Positions 7,802-19,323 are shown, numbered from the stretch's first letter. The stretch: 64,000 bases of DNA from Nitrosospira multiformis (GCF_900110185.1 NZ_FOCT01000008.1:103692-167691), one strand, 5' to 3'. The notes: generated by a model not told the origin, from the sequence alone. Numbers and translations: made by a program.

Positions 7802-9520
7802 TCATGTAGTTGGATGCATTGGTGATTGATCAGTGCCGTCTGCTTCCCCGGCGGAAAGCAGCATCTCCGCAGCATGGCTACGAGTCGTATCTGTAATTTT
7901 CGTCCCGCCGAGCATGCGCGCAATTTCCTCGACCCGCTCCTGTCTGTCGAGCGCAACTATACGGCTTGTCACTTTTCCTCCACTTGCAGAATCAGCTGAT
8001 TTGCTCACCCGCCATTGATTATCTCCGGCCGATGCAACTTGCGCCAAGTGGGTGATGCACAACACCTGCCGCTCCCGGCCCAGCCTTTTCAGCAGGGTGC
8101 CCACGATTTCTGCCACCCGCCCGCCGATTCCTACATCCACCTCGTCAAAGATCAAAGTGGGAACCGTACCGAGCTTGGCAGTAATCACGCTGATCGCCAG
8201 ACCGATGCGCGACAATTCCCCCCCCGACGCCACCTTTGCGAGCGGACGCAATGGCAGGGTCTTGTGGGCCGCAACCTGAAACTCGATCTGTTCCAGGCCA
8301 TGTAACGTTCCCTGCTCGAGAGGCAGCAATGCCGCCGAAAATTCACCCCCGGCCATCGCCAGCGTTTGCATTGCGGCGGTAACCTGTTGACTTAAGGTAC
8401 TGGCAGCGGTTGACCTCTCGATAGTCAATTTTTTTGCAAGTTCACTATATTCACTGCTCGCAACGGCTTCCTCCCTTGCCAGGGATTCCCCATCTCCCTT
8501 GTGCCCCAATGCTTGCAGCCGTTCGGTAAAGCCTTTCAACAGTTCAGGTAGCTCTTCCGGCGTCACCCGATACTTCCGCGCCGCGGTATGAATCTCCGCC
8601 AACCGTTCCTCGACCTCCGACAAGCGCTGGGGATCCAATTCCAGCCGCTGCTGATAGCGGCCCAGCTCATACACGGCTTCCTGCAACTGGATCTGGCCTG
8701 GTTCAAGTAAATCGAGAACCGCTTTCAGGGTCTGGTCGTAATCCACCATTTGATGCAACCGGGAAATCACCGAGTTGATCTGCGATAGGACTGCGAACTC
8801 ACCCTCGGACAATGCTTCGAGCCCTGCCTGAGCCGTCGCCAGCAGACTGGCGGCATTGGACAAGCGGCTGTGTTCCGCCTGCAGGCTTTCCCATTCATCA
8901 TTTGAGAAATTCAGGGTAGAAAGCTCGTTTACCTGCCACTCCAGTTCTTCCCGCTCACGCACGAAAGCGGCTGCATTCTGCTCCCATGCCTCGCGCTGCT
9001 GCCGCGCTGTCTGCCATCGACGGTACACTTCCGCCACTTGCCTGGCCAACGGCTTGCTCCCGGCATAAGAATCGAGCAGTTCACGCTGCACTTCACTGCG
9101 CAACATGGACTGATGAACGTGCTGCCCCTGAATGTCTACGAGACTTTCCCCGATCGCCCGCAATTGTTGCAAAGTAGCGGAGTTTCCATTGATGAAACTG
9201 CGCGAGCGGCCACCTGCGTCCACCAATCTGCGCAACAAACAGACACCCTCTTCTTCCGGGTTTTCGAATCCGTTTTCATGCAACCAGGCAATCACGTCGG
9301 GCAGGCCCGCTACCTCGAATTCCGCGCTGATTTCCGCGCGCTCGCAGCCGTTGCGGACCGCACTCGCATCACTCCGCTCTCCCAGCACGAGTGAGAGTGC
9401 ATCAATCAGAATGGATTTGCCGGCGCCGGTTTCCCCGGTAAGGACGGTAAAGCCGGGAGAAAATTCCAGGTCTATCCGATCAACGATGACAAAATCACGA
9501 ATACCAAGAAACTTCAACAT
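7802..9520 (-). CDS. recN: DNA repair protein RecN
   Basis: This 572-residue SMC-like ATPase has the RecN layout: an N-terminal ATPase lobe with Walker A (TGETGAGKSILIDALSLVLG), a long coiled-coil middle (about 160-370), and a C-terminal lobe with the ABC signature VASGGELSRIGLAI and Walker B (PTLIFDEVDVGIGG). It acts early in recombinational repair of double-strand breaks and is normally under SOS control, though no LexA box was recognised upstream. It is co-directional with nadK (16-base gap) and probably shares its transcript. The length is normal. Confidence 0.96.
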   Translation of the reverse strand: MLKFLGIRDFVIVDRIDLEFSPGFTVLTGETGAGKSILIDALSLVLGERSDASAVRNGCERAEISAEFEVAGLPDVIAWLHENGFENPEEEGVCLLRRLVDAGGRSRSFINGNSATLQQLRAIGESLVDIQGQHVHQSMLRSEVQRELLDSYAGSKPLARQVAEVYRRWQTARQQREAWEQNAAAFVREREELEWQVNELSTLNFSNDEWESLQAEHSRLSNAASLLATAQAGLEALSEGEFAVLSQINSVISRLHQMVDYDQTLKAVLDLLEPGQIQLQEAVYELGRYQQRLELDPQRLSEVEERLAEIHTAARKYRVTPEELPELLKGFTERLQALGHKGDGESLAREEAVASSEYSELAKKLTIERSTAASTLSQQVTAAMQTLAMAGGEFSAALLPLEQGTLHGLEQIEFQVAAHKTLPLRPLAKVASGGELSRIGLAISVITAKLGTVPTLIFDEVDVGIGGRVAEIVGTLLKRLGRERQVLCITHLAQVASAGDNQWRVSKSADSASGGKVTSRIVALDRQERVEEIARMLGGTKITDTTRSHAAEMLLSAGEADGTDQSPMHPTT

Positions 9521-9536
9521 AGAAACTCCACAACGT

Positions 9537-10421
9537 TCAGGTCGGGTTTCTGGGAAGACCGCTCCAACCCAGTTTCTCCCGCAACATGCGGTAGTAGCTG
9601 TGGTCGGAAGGATGCAGCAACGTTACCCTATGAGGCGAGCGCCGAACCATCACCTTGTCGTTTTCCTCCAGGTCGAAATGAGAATGACTGTCGAAATGAA
9701 CACGTGCAACCGCTGTACGCTGCATCAGGATTTCCACCACCGCCTCCGGTCCGACAACGATCGGACGATTGCTCAACGTATGCGGACTGACCGGCACCAG
9801 CGCAACCAGATCGAGGCTCGGATGCAGTATAGGGCCTCCTGCTGACAATGCATACGCTGTCGAGCCGGTTGGCGTGGCAACAATCAGACCGTCGGAACGT
9901 AGCAAACAAACATATTCGTCGTTGATGCGCACTTCAAATTCGATCATGTTGCCGCCGATTCCCCGGTTGACAGCCACGTCGTTCAGCGCCAGACCGCCGA
10001 AGGTGGTGACATTGCTGCGCGCCACCTCCGCGTAAAGCAGCATACGCTGCTCCGTAATATATTGACCTTCGAGGATGGCACCAAGCGTTTGCTGCATGGT
10101 AACAATGGACAGGTCTGTAAGAAAGCCGAGGCGTCCCTGATTGATGCCGACCAGCGGCACATTGAAGGGCGCAAGCTTCCGCGCGATATTGAGCATGGTA
10201 CCGTCGCCGCCCAGGACGATTGCGAGGTCGGCGCGGCTGCCGATCTCCTCCATGGCTACAGCCGGATAGCTATCCTCACCCATGCTTGCAGCGGTGAGGT
10301 TGTCGAACAGCACAGTGAGGTTCCGGCTTTGCAGATAGCGCGCCAAACTCGACAACGGTGTTACGATGCCGGGGTTCTTGTGCTTGCCTATCAGTGCTAC
10401 TGTCTGGAAGGAAGAACTCAT
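9537..10421 (-). CDS. nadK: NAD kinase
   Basis: This 294-residue protein phosphorylates NAD to NADP. The family motifs are clear: LAIVLGGDGTMLNIARKLAP (GGDG), LVGINQGRLGFLTDL (NxGxLGFL), LALNDVAVNRG (NE/D block), DGLIVATPTGSTAYALSAGGPI and the C-terminal NRPIVVGPEAVVEI. It lies just upstream of recN on the same strand and divergent from hrcA, an arrangement typical of betaproteobacteria. It is cytoplasmic and essential in most bacteria. Confidence 0.96.
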   Translation of the reverse strand: MSSSFQTVALIGKHKNPGIVTPLSSLARYLQSRNLTVLFDNLTAASMGEDSYPAVAMEEIGSRADLAIVLGGDGTMLNIARKLAPFNVPLVGINQGRLGFLTDLSIVTMQQTLGAILEGQYITEQRMLLYAEVARSNVTTFGGLALNDVAVNRGIGGNMIEFEVRINDEYVCLLRSDGLIVATPTGSTAYALSAGGPILHPSLDLVALVPVSPHTLSNRPIVVGPEAVVEILMQRTAVARVHFDSHSHFDLEENDKVMVRRSPHRVTLLHPSDHSYYRMLREKLGWSGLPRNPT

Positions 10422-10441
10422 TCTATTGAATAATACCCTTA

Positions 10442-10468
10442 GCTACTTCTGCTACTTCTCCTACCTCC
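10442..10468. repeat. 9-bp tandem repeat between nadK and hrcA
   Basis: GCTACTTCT occurs twice in tandem, followed by the degenerate unit CCTACCTCC. It sits 20 bases upstream of the nadK start on the divergent side. Confidence 0.65.
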
Positions 10469-10489
10469 GAGCCGCGAAATGGCTCTTCT

Positions 10490-10517
10490 CCTGCCGAGAT
10501 TAAACCATATCGGCAGG
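10490..10517. promoter_or_regulatory. Inverted repeat in the nadK/hrcA divergent region
   Basis: CCTGCCGA and TCGGCAGG form an 8-bp perfect inverted repeat with a 12-base spacer. A second, shorter inverted repeat (CTGTTCC/GGAACAG) lies about 110 bases nearer hrcA. Neither matches the CIRCE operator bound by HrcA, so function is unknown. Confidence 0.35.
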
Positions 10518-10688
10518 AAGGTGACAAAGGGTTCCCATGGAAGGATGTCCTGCCCGCCTCACTCTGTCCGGCTCATGCCGCAAATCCTTATGGAATCTTT
10601 TCACCCGATTGAAGATCAAAAGATGAGGTGCTGTTCCTTTTGGCGGGAACAGAAGGCTGAAAATGAAATCCTGGTGTAGAATATCCGT

Positions 10689-11708
10689 ATGCTGAACAAA
10701 CGCGCACAGATTTTGCTTAAGACTCTGGTGGAACGCTATATAAGCGAAGGCCAGCCGGTGGGATCACGCTCGCTCTCAAAATTTTCCGGGCTGGACCTCA
10801 GCGCGGCCACGATTCGAAACGTAATGGCGGATCTCGAGGAAATGGGCTTGGTTGCCAGCCCGCACGCCTCTGCCGGCCGTATACCTACTCATCAGGGCTA
10901 CCGTTTTTTTGTGGATACGCTGCTGGTGGTCAAACCTCTGGATGTCATCCAGATTCATCAATTGGAGGATCAGCTCCATCCGGACAATCCTTCACGGTTG
11001 ATCAACTCCGCCTCGCAATTACTGGCCGAACTCACCCGCTTTGCCGGGGTAGTAGTCAGCCCCAAGCGTAACAGCGCCATATTCCGTTATATAGAATTCA
11101 TGTCGCTGTCGGAAAAACGTGTTCTGCTCATCATTGTCACTCCGGAAGGAGACGTTCAAAATCGCGTGCTTTTCACCGACAGGAATTACAGTCAGTCTGA
11201 ACTGACGGAAGCGGCGAATTTCATCAACCACAATTATGCCGGTTACGCCATCGATGAGATCCGCACTCGTCTGCAAAGTGAACTGAAGCAGTTGCGCCAG
11301 GACATGACCTCTCTGATGACCGCCGCCATCGATGCGGGCGATGCGGCAATCAGAGAAAACAGCGAGGCCGTAATAGTGGCTGGTGAACGCAAGCTTCTGG
11401 ATGTACAGGATTTATCCAGCAATATGGCAAGCCTGAAAAAGCTGTTCGATCTGTTCGAACGCAAGACCGCGTTGCTGCAGTTGCTGGAATTCAGCCGCAA
11501 GGCGGAAGGTGTGCAAATCTTTATCGGGGAAGAGTGCGGAGTCGTCACAATGGATGAATTCAGCGTTGTTACGGCGCCTTACAGGGTGGATGGGAAAATG
11601 GTCGGTACGGTTGCCGTCATCGGCCCTACCCGGATGGCTTACGAGCGTGTCATTCCTGTCGTGGATATGACGGCACGGCTGCTGTCGAGCGCATTGTCCC
11701 TGCATTAA
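10689..11708 (+). CDS. hrcA: Heat-inducible transcription repressor HrcA
   Basis: This 339-residue protein begins with the winged-helix region of HrcA ([27 protein letters not shown], then [18 protein letters not shown] and [16 protein letters not shown]), followed by the GAF-like dimerisation region and the C-terminal [21 protein letters not shown] block. HrcA represses groE/dnaK operons by binding CIRCE, and GroEL modulates it. No CIRCE element is visible upstream of this gene and no heat-shock operon is in the window. The ATG is not preceded by a recognisable ribosome-binding site. hemH follows 23 bases downstream. Confidence 0.95.
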   Translation: MLNKRAQILLKTLVERYISEGQPVGSRSLSKFSGLDLSAATIRNVMADLEEMGLVASPHASAGRIPTHQGYRFFVDTLLVVKPLDVIQIHQLEDQLHPDNPSRLINSASQLLAELTRFAGVVVSPKRNSAIFRYIEFMSLSEKRVLLIIVTPEGDVQNRVLFTDRNYSQSELTEAANFINHNYAGYAIDEIRTRLQSELKQLRQDMTSLMTAAIDAGDAAIRENSEAVIVAGERKLLDVQDLSSNMASLKKLFDLFERKTALLQLLEFSRKAEGVQIFIGEECGVVTMDEFSVVTAPYRVDGKMVGTVAVIGPTRMAYERVIPVVDMTARLLSSALSLH

Positions 11709-11731
11709 GGAATCTCCGGAATCATCCCGCC

Positions 11732-12844
11732 TTGATTTCCCCCGAGTCTGCTCCCCATCCAGATGTATCCAGCCAGACTGGCGTCCTGCTGATCAATCTC
11801 GGCACGCCGGATGCGCCCACTCCAGAGGCGCTACGTCCTTATCTCAAGCAGTTCCTCAGCAATCCCCGCGTTATAGAATTGCCGCAGTGGCTGTGGTGGC
11901 CCATCCTCAACGGCATCATACTCAATACCCGACCAAAAAAATCGGCGGAAAAGTATGCGCAGGTGTGGATGCCGGAAGGCTCACCGCTCAAGGTTCACAC
12001 TGCCCGCCAGACCCGGCTGCTCCAGGATTTCCTGGCAAAACGCCTTCATCCCGCGCCTGTGGTGCAATACGCAATGAGCATAGGCAGCCCTTCAATAGCT
12101 GAAATGCTGGAGCGCTTCCGGGAACAGGGTTGCGAGCGGCTGCTCGTACTGCCGCTCTACCCCCAATACGCTGCCAGCAGTACTGCTTCAGCCTTCGATG
12201 AAATATTCGCGCAACTGGCAAAACTACGTAATATTCCCGCTGTGCGCACAGTGAAACATTATCACGATCATCCAGGGTACATCGCTGCGCTCGCAAACCA
12301 CGTGCGTGACCACTGGGCAAGAGCGGGCAGGCCAGATCAACTCGTGATGAGCTTTCATGGCATACCCCAATCGTCCGTGGACAAAGGGGACCCGTACCAG
12401 GATGAATGTCGGAAAACGGGCCTCTTACTGGCAAAGGCGCTGGAATTGGACGCAAACCAGTATCAGCTCTGCTTTCAATCCCGCTTTGGCAGGGCGGAAT
12501 GGCTGAGGCCTTACACGGCCGATACCTTGGAGCAGCTAGGCAGGCAAGGGACAGGGCGTATCGATGTCGTCTGCCCCGGTTTTGTCTCCGACTGCCTTGA
12601 AACCCTCGAAGAAATCGCCATGGAGGGCAAAACCATTTTTATCCAGGCCGGAGGACATCAGTTCCATTACATTCCCTGCCTGAATGAACGCGATAACTGG
12701 ATACACGCATTGGGTGACATTACCCTTGCCAATCTACAGGGATGGATGAGCCCTGGCTTTGAGGATAAAGGATCCAGCAAGGATGAGGAGGTTATCGCTT
12801 TATCGCAAGGGGAGGCATCGTCGACCGACAAGAATGTCGATTAA
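11732..12844 (+). CDS. hemH: Ferrochelatase
   Basis: This 370-residue enzyme inserts ferrous iron into protoporphyrin IX, the last step of haem synthesis. Diagnostic blocks are [65 protein letters not shown] (catalytic His), [19 protein letters not shown] and [16 protein letters not shown] with the conserved Glu. The apparent start is TTG at 11732; no in-frame ATG lies before the first conserved block, so a TTG start is likely. The C-terminal 40 residues are acidic and poorly conserved. High haem demand in ammonia oxidisers fits its presence. Confidence 0.95.
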   Translation: MISPESAPHPDVSSQTGVLLINLGTPDAPTPEALRPYLKQFLSNPRVIELPQWLWWPILNGIILNTRPKKSAEKYAQVWMPEGSPLKVHTARQTRLLQDFLAKRLHPAPVVQYAMSIGSPSIAEMLERFREQGCERLLVLPLYPQYAASSTASAFDEIFAQLAKLRNIPAVRTVKHYHDHPGYIAALANHVRDHWARAGRPDQLVMSFHGIPQSSVDKGDPYQDECRKTGLLLAKALELDANQYQLCFQSRFGRAEWLRPYTADTLEQLGRQGTGRIDVVCPGFVSDCLETLEEIAMEGKTIFIQAGGHQFHYIPCLNERDNWIHALGDITLANLQGWMSPGFEDKGSSKDEEVIALSQGEASSTDKNVD

Positions 12845-12937
12845 TGTAACAACCCTTTCCATCCTTTCTGCCTTTCTGCAGCATCCGCAAATCGGGTTCC
12901 GATTTATCGAGGTCCGATTTGTCCGCTTGCCGTCGTT

Positions 12938-13597
12938 CTAGCGGGTACGGACCGCGGCGCGATTTCCGAGCCAGCCCCGCATGAACTGGATCAATCCGGG
13001 AAGGATGGAAATGATAATGATGCCGAAAATGAAGAAAGCCAGATTATTCTTTACTATCGGCACATTGCCAAAGAAGAAACCCCCGAACACGAAGAAACTG
13101 ATCCAGAAAATGCTGCCGAAGGCGCTGTAAGCCATGAAACGGGGATAGACCATTCGTCCTATACCCGCAACAAACGGCGCAAAGGTACGGATGATAGGCA
13201 GAAAACGTGCAAAGATGATTGTCTTTCCACCATGCCTGGCATAAAAGGCCTCGGTTTTTTCCAGATGGGCGCGATTCAATAGGCGCGAATCGGTCCGCCT
13301 GAATATTCTCGGGCCGAAATAGCGCCCGATCCAGTAATTCGTATTATCTCCGCAGAATGCTGCCAGCATGAGCAGCGCTGCCAGCCCGGTTACCTCGATC
13401 GCGCCTGTAGCTGCGATGGCGCCTGCGACAAACAGCAGCGAATCCCCTGGCAGGAACGGTGTCACCACCAAGCCTGTTTCACAAAAAATTATCAGGAACA
13501 GTATGAGATAAACCCAACTGCCATAATTTTCGACCAACCAGATCAGGTGTTTATCCAGGTGGAGGATGATGTCGATAAAGGTGGCAATAATTTCCAA
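12938..13597 (-). CDS. DedA-family membrane protein
   Basis: This 219-residue protein has several membrane segments and the DedA/SNARE-associated hallmarks FCETGLVVTPFLPGDSLLFVAGAIAA and FARFLPIIRTFAPFVAGIGRM. The second block contains the Arg pair and acidic residues implicated in proton-dependent undecaprenyl-phosphate and phospholipid flipping. It is an inner-membrane protein. It is convergent with hemH and co-directional with secF, 68 bases downstream of its end. DedA paralogues cannot be told apart from sequence alone, so no symbol is given. Confidence 0.88.
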   Translation of the reverse strand: MEIIATFIDIILHLDKHLIWLVENYGSWVYLILFLIIFCETGLVVTPFLPGDSLLFVAGAIAATGAIEVTGLAALLMLAAFCGDNTNYWIGRYFGPRIFRRTDSRLLNRAHLEKTEAFYARHGGKTIIFARFLPIIRTFAPFVAGIGRMVYPRFMAYSAFGSIFWISFFVFGGFFFGNVPIVKNNLAFFIFGIIIISILPGLIQFMRGWLGNRAAVRTR

Positions 13598-13665
13598 AAT
13601 GGACTGAATGGATATGAAAGGCCCCCCGGAGGGAAAAGCCTGAGTTTTGATTTATGGATTCCGGT

Positions 13666-14598
13666 TCAAGGTACTGCTTCCGGTTCAGATTTCTTTTCGG
13701 GTTTGACAATATCCTTGCGCGAAACACCTAATAGCATGAGAAGGGGGCTTGCGACCAGCACAGAGGAATAAATGCCAAACAGAATGCCGATGGTGAGCGC
13801 CAGAGCGAAGTAATGCAGTGACTCGCCGCCGAAAAGCAGCATCGATACCACGACCATCTGGGTGCTGCCATGCGTGATGATGGTACGCGACATGGTGCGG
13901 GTTATGGCGTTGTCGATGACTTGCGCCACCGACGCCCGGCGCATTTTGCGGAAATTTTCGCGTATCCGGTCGAATACCACCACCGATTCGTTTACCGAAT
14001 ACCCCAGAATCGCCAGTATGGCGGCAAGAACCGTGAGTGAAAACTCCCATTGGAAGAATGCGAAAAATCCCAGGATAATCACAACGTCATGCAGGTTGGC
14101 GATGATGCCGGAAACGCCGAATTTCCACTCGAACCGCATTGCCAGATAAGCGACGATCCCCAGCGACACAATCAGCAAGGCCAGTGCGCCGTTTTCCACC
14201 AGTTCCTTGCCCACTTGCGGGCCCACAAACTCTACCCGGCGCAACTCCGCCGTCTCATCATCCGCGTGCAACGCGGCGATCACTGTCTCGGAAAGCTTTG
14301 CGCTCGACATGTCGGCTTTGGCTGGCAGGCGTATCAGCACATCCCGGGAGGTGCCGAAATTCTGCACGCTGGCGTCAGCCATTCCGAGTTTGATCAAGGT
14401 GCCTCGGATGCGGTTGAGATCCGCCGGCTGGGTATAGCTGACTTCCATAACCGTTCCGCCGGTAAAATCCACCCCCAGATTCAACCCCTTGGTAACAAGG
14501 AAAAATACCGCCGCGATAAAAGTAACCAGGGAAATGGTCGTCGTATATTTCCCCCAGCTCATGAAAGGGATGTCGCGCTTGAACCTGAAAAATTCCAT
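13666..14598 (-). CDS. secF: Protein translocase subunit SecF
   Basis: This 310-residue six-helix inner-membrane protein is SecF. It begins with FFRFKRDIPFMSWGKY and NLGVDFTGGTVMEVSY (first periplasmic loop), and has the conserved LAILGYSVNESVVVFDRIREN and DNAITRTMSRTIITH motifs. With SecD and YajC it uses the proton-motive force to pull translocating proteins out on the periplasmic side. It follows secD by 42 bases in the same operon. The length is normal. Confidence 0.97.
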   Translation of the reverse strand: MEFFRFKRDIPFMSWGKYTTTISLVTFIAAVFFLVTKGLNLGVDFTGGTVMEVSYTQPADLNRIRGTLIKLGMADASVQNFGTSRDVLIRLPAKADMSSAKLSETVIAALHADDETAELRRVEFVGPQVGKELVENGALALLIVSLGIVAYLAMRFEWKFGVSGIIANLHDVVIILGFFAFFQWEFSLTVLAAILAILGYSVNESVVVFDRIRENFRKMRRASVAQVIDNAITRTMSRTIITHGSTQMVVVSMLLFGGESLHYFALALTIGILFGIYSSVLVASPLLMLLGVSRKDIVKPEKKSEPEAVP

Positions 14599-14640
14599 TG
14601 ATGACCCTTATTCTCTCAAAAGGTACGCTTTTTTCCGTTG

Positions 14641-16485
14641 TCAGCGCTTGTTGGTCACAGGCTTCCAAACCTGTCCAATGGAAACCCGCTCCAGTTTGCG
14701 GCGGCTGCCGTATACCAGATTGACGAATCCGCGCGAGACCATCACCGCGCTGAACATGGAAGTCAGGATGCCCAAGCACAGCACGACAGCAAATCCCTTT
14801 ATCGGGCCCGACCCGAACGCAAACAAAGCGATACCCGCAATCAGGGTAGTGATGTTGGAATCGAGAATGGTCGCCCAGGCACGCTCGTAGCCGGCGTTTA
14901 TCGCGGCTTGGGGCGCCATGCCCTCTCTCAGTTCATCGCGTATGCGCTCGTTGATGAGCACATTGGCATCAATGGCCATCCCCAAGGTAAGCGCAATAGC
15001 AGCCATGCCGGGCAGCGTGAGCGTTGCCTGCAGAATCGAAAGAAGACCGACCAGCAGCAGCAGGTTGACCCCGAGCGCCAGCACCGAGATGAAACCGAAT
15101 ACCAGATAATAGATGGTCATGAAAACAGCGATGGCGGCAAAGCCATAGAGCGTGGAGTTAAATCCGCTCTCGATGTTTTCCGCGCCTAGGCTCGGACCCA
15201 CGGTTCGCTCCTCGACGATATCCATGGGAGCAGCCAGCGCCCCTGCGCGCAGCAGCAATGCCACATCCCGTGCTTCCTCGGAAGTCATGCGACCGCTGAT
15301 CTGCACTCTCCCGCCGCCGATTTCTTCCCGGATCACCGGTGCGGTGATCACTTCGGCCTGGTTTTTCTCGATTAGCAGAATGGCCATGCGCTTGCCGACG
15401 TTATCGTGGGTAAGCTGCTGGAAAATGCGGGCGCCGCTGTTATCCAGATTGAGGTGGACCGCGGGCTGGTTATTGTTGTCGAAGCCCGGTTGCGCATCGT
15501 TGATCCGGTCACCTGTGAGCACTACCTGTTTTTTTACCAGCAACGGCCCGCCTCCGCGTTCGCTGTACAGCTCGGAGCCAAAGGGAATCTGTCCCCTCAA
15601 CGCCGCGCTGAGGTCGTGTTCCTCGTCAACCATGCGGACTTCAAGTGTCGCAGTGCGCCCCAGAATATCCTTGGCTTTGGCGGTATCCTGCACACCGGGC
15701 AGTTGGACCACCACCCGATCCGCCCCGGCTTGCTGAATGATGGGCTCAGCCACCCCGAGCTCGTTGACACGATTGCGCAGGGTCGTGATGTTCTGCTGTA
15801 CCGCGGCGTCCTGGATGCGCTTCTGCGCCTCCGGCCTCAATGTGGCCGCCAGATGGAACTCGGTGCCGACATTCTCTTCCCGCAAATCCAGGTCAGGATA
15901 GTTCTTCTTGATTTCCGCCTCTGCCTGCGTGCGCGATTCTACATTGCGGAATTTGACGACGATCAGCGAGCCACGCTTGTCGAGTCCCGCATAGGGAATT
16001 TTTTTCTCCCGCAGACTGCCGCGGATATCGGAACTGAAGCGGTCGAGGGCTTTGGAGAGGGCGCCTTTCATATCCACTTCCAGCAGAAAATGGACGCCGC
16101 CGCGGAGATCGAGCCCAAGATACATCGGCAGTGCGCCGACGCTGGTCAGCCATTGGGGAGAATTGGGCAGGAGATTCAGTGCCACCATGTAGCCGTTGCC
16201 CAGCAGCGACTGGAGCGCATCCCTGGCCCTGATCTGCGTATCGGTATCGGTAAAGCGCACCTTGATGCTGCCCCCCTCCAGAAACATGCCGGTGGTGGGG
16301 AGATCGGCTTTTTTAAGCGCCTCTTCGACGCGATTCAGCAACCCGGTATCAGCCTTGGCTGCATTCCTCAAGGGCGAAATCTGCACCGCCGGCGACTCTC
16401 CATAGAAGTTCGGCAGGGTATAGAGCAGGCCAAGCAGTATCGAAACCGCGATAAAGAGATATTTCCAGGCAGGGTAGCGGTTCAT
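14641..16485 (-). CDS. secD: Protein translocase subunit SecD
   Basis: This 614-residue protein is SecD: an N-terminal membrane anchor (KYLFIAVSILLGLLYTLPNFYGE), the D1 motif LGLDLRGGVHFLLEVD, the large periplasmic head domain, and five C-terminal helices with LGMAIDANVLINERIRDELREG and the GSGPIKGFAVVLCLGILTSMF block. It partners SecF in protein export. Residue patterns and length match the family. It lies between yajC (69 bases upstream) and secF in the queA-tgt-yajC-secD-secF order. Confidence 0.97.
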   Translation of the reverse strand: MNRYPAWKYLFIAVSILLGLLYTLPNFYGESPAVQISPLRNAAKADTGLLNRVEEALKKADLPTTGMFLEGGSIKVRFTDTDTQIRARDALQSLLGNGYMVALNLLPNSPQWLTSVGALPMYLGLDLRGGVHFLLEVDMKGALSKALDRFSSDIRGSLREKKIPYAGLDKRGSLIVVKFRNVESRTQAEAEIKKNYPDLDLREENVGTEFHLAATLRPEAQKRIQDAAVQQNITTLRNRVNELGVAEPIIQQAGADRVVVQLPGVQDTAKAKDILGRTATLEVRMVDEEHDLSAALRGQIPFGSELYSERGGGPLLVKKQVVLTGDRINDAQPGFDNNNQPAVHLNLDNSGARIFQQLTHDNVGKRMAILLIEKNQAEVITAPVIREEIGGGRVQISGRMTSEEARDVALLLRAGALAAPMDIVEERTVGPSLGAENIESGFNSTLYGFAAIAVFMTIYYLVFGFISVLALGVNLLLLVGLLSILQATLTLPGMAAIALTLGMAIDANVLINERIRDELREGMAPQAAINAGYERAWATILDSNITTLIAGIALFAFGSGPIKGFAVVLCLGILTSMFSAVMVSRGFVNLVYGSRRKLERVSIGQVWKPVTNKR

Positions 16486-16554
16486 GTTTTCGGAGTAGCC
16501 AGAGGAGGAGAAGGGCGAAGCGACCGCGCCATACAGCGTTTACAATAGTTTCAA

Positions 16555-16893
16555 TTATTCTTTTTCGATGGTGTTCAATGTTCCCTTGGGGAGCAGGGTT
16601 TGAACAGCCGACTTCTGTATGACAACCTGCACATTCTCGGCAACCTGCAAGATGATGTAATTTCCACTGATCTTGGTTACCCGACCCAGCACGCCCGACG
16701 CAGTCGCCACTTCATCGCCTTTTTGCAACGCCTCGATCATCAGCTTCTGTTCCTTGGCGCGCTTCGCCTGCGGACGAATCAGCAACAGGTAAAACACGAC
16801 GAATATGGCGATCAGCGGGAGCAGACTCATGAAATCGGCCCCGGGTGGCGCGGCGGGTGCGGTGGCCTGAGCGTAGGCTGCACTAATCAACAT
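16555..16893 (-). CDS. yajC: Preprotein translocase subunit YajC
   Basis: This 112-residue protein has one N-terminal membrane helix (FMSLLPLIAIFVVFYLLLIRPQ) followed by the soluble KRAKEQKLMIEALQKGDEV...GVLGRVTKI region that defines YajC. It accompanies SecDF in the holotranslocon. It lies immediately downstream of tgt (39-base gap) and upstream of secD. Confidence 0.96.
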   Translation of the reverse strand: MLISAAYAQATAPAAPPGADFMSLLPLIAIFVVFYLLLIRPQAKRAKEQKLMIEALQKGDEVATASGVLGRVTKISGNYIILQVAENVQVVIQKSAVQTLLPKGTLNTIEKE

Positions 16894-16932
16894 GGCATTC
16901 TCCGGTAATGGGATAAAAAGAACGTGATTTTA

Positions 16933-18039
<1,107 letters not shown>

Positions 18040-18151
18040 TCAAGCTACTGAATAAAACAGTTTTATAGAAGACCAAGCAGTTTTTTAGAGGATAGCGCTA
18101 TGACTGGAGATAAACGGTTTTGTCCGCAGATTCGTTATTCCAGGCTTTAAT

Positions 18152-19225
18152 CTATATCCCCCCTGCCCTTTCGATCAGCATCGCATCGCCAAAACTGAAA
18201 AAGCGATAGCGTTCTTTGATCGCATGCCGGTACGCACGCCGGATATTTTCGACGCCACCGAACGCGGACACGAGCATTAACAAGGTTGACCGCGGCAAAT
18301 GAAAGTTGGTCAGCAGGCAATCCACCACCCGGAACTGATAACCCGGCGTAATGAAAATATCGGTTTCGCCCGCTCCGCATTTTATCCGAACGTCACCTTC
18401 CCCATTATCTGCTTCCGCCCGCCCCCCCGCGACTGCTGCCGCGGCTTCCAGTGCCCGGAGCGATGTGGTGCCCACGGCCAATACCCGTCCGCCCTCGGCT
18501 TTAGCATGCCTAATGCATTCCACGGTTTCCGCAGACACATAAAAAACTTCGCTGTGCATTCTATGATCGGCAATATTTTCCACCCGGATCGGCTGGAAAG
18601 TGCCAGAGCCCACATGCAGCGTCACATGCGCCATTACCACACCCAGTTTCCGTAACAACCCCAGCATAGGCTCGTCGAAATGCAGGCCCGCGGTTGGAGC
18701 CGCCACTGCGCCAGGCCGGGTCGCATAAACGGTCTGATACCGCAACTCGTCAGATTTTTCCACCGGGCGCGATATATAAGGAGGCAAAGGCAGATTGCCG
18801 TAACGTTCCAGCAACTCGATGACCGCACTCTCGTGCTCGAATTGCAGGGTATAAAAACCGTGCTCGCGGGACAGGACAGTGGCCTCGATCGCATCAGCAA
18901 GGAAAAGCTTCGATCCCGGTTTCGGTGAATGACTGGCGCGAATAGCAGCCTGCACGCAATGCCTGTCCAGCACGCGCTCCACCAGGACCTCGATCCTGCC
19001 GCCAGTATCTCTCACGCCATACAGGCGCGCCTTGATGACGCGAGTATCGTTAAAGACGATCACGTCGCCGGGACGCAAATACGATGGAAGGTCTGTAAAC
19101 ATCCTGTCCTGCAATGCGCCACTTGCGGCCTCGAGATGCAGCATGCGGCTATTGCCCCGCTTCTCGGCCGGAAACTGCGCAATGAGTTCAGGAGGAAGGT
19201 CGAAGTCGAAATCCTGAATTTTCAT
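18152..19225 (-). CDS. queA: S-adenosylmethionine:tRNA ribosyltransferase-isomerase QueA
   Basis: This 357-residue enzyme transfers and isomerises the ribosyl group of S-adenosylmethionine onto preQ1-tRNA to give epoxyqueuosine. The start [19 protein letters not shown] at 19225 is the family's usual N-terminus. Other markers are [40 protein letters not shown] and [23 protein letters not shown]. The frame continues 45 codons further upstream, but that extension would run into the tRNA-Leu gene and is not family-like, so the shorter start is used. It heads the tgt-yajC-secDF operon. Confidence 0.96.
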   Translation of the reverse strand: MKIQDFDFDLPPELIAQFPAEKRGNSRMLHLEAASGALQDRMFTDLPSYLRPGDVIVFNDTRVIKARLYGVRDTGGRIEVLVERVLDRHCVQAAIRASHSPKPGSKLFLADAIEATVLSREHGFYTLQFEHESAVIELLERYGNLPLPPYISRPVEKSDELRYQTVYATRPGAVAAPTAGLHFDEPMLGLLRKLGVVMAHVTLHVGSGTFQPIRVENIADHRMHSEVFYVSAETVECIRHAKAEGGRVLAVGTTSLRALEAAAAVAGGRAEADNGEGDVRIKCGAGETDIFITPGYQFRVVDCLLTNFHLPRSTLLMLVSAFGGVENIRRAYRHAIKERYRFFSFGDAMLIERAGGI

Positions 19226-19263
19226 CGCGCGTATTATACCGGCAGCAGGAATCGCGCTACGGG

Positions 19264-19292
19264 TTGCCGCAAATGGGGTTTTCAGTGATAAT
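19264..19292 (+). promoter_or_regulatory. Sigma-70-like promoter for tRNA-Leu
   Basis: TTGCCG at 19264-19269 and GATAAT at 19287-19292 are separated by 17 bases. Both are close to the -35 and -10 consensus, and the predicted start lies about 25 bases before the tRNA. Confidence 0.5.
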
Positions 19293-19323
19293 GCCCCTCC
19301 TGAAAAAGAACACGAAAAGCTTT

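Noticed and set aside
10422..10688. CIRCE operator upstream of hrcA
   Set aside because: No TTAGCACTC-N9-GAGTGCTAA match was found.
15406..16548. 380-residue plus-strand frame opposite secD
   Set aside because: It is antisense to a full-length, well-conserved SecD gene.
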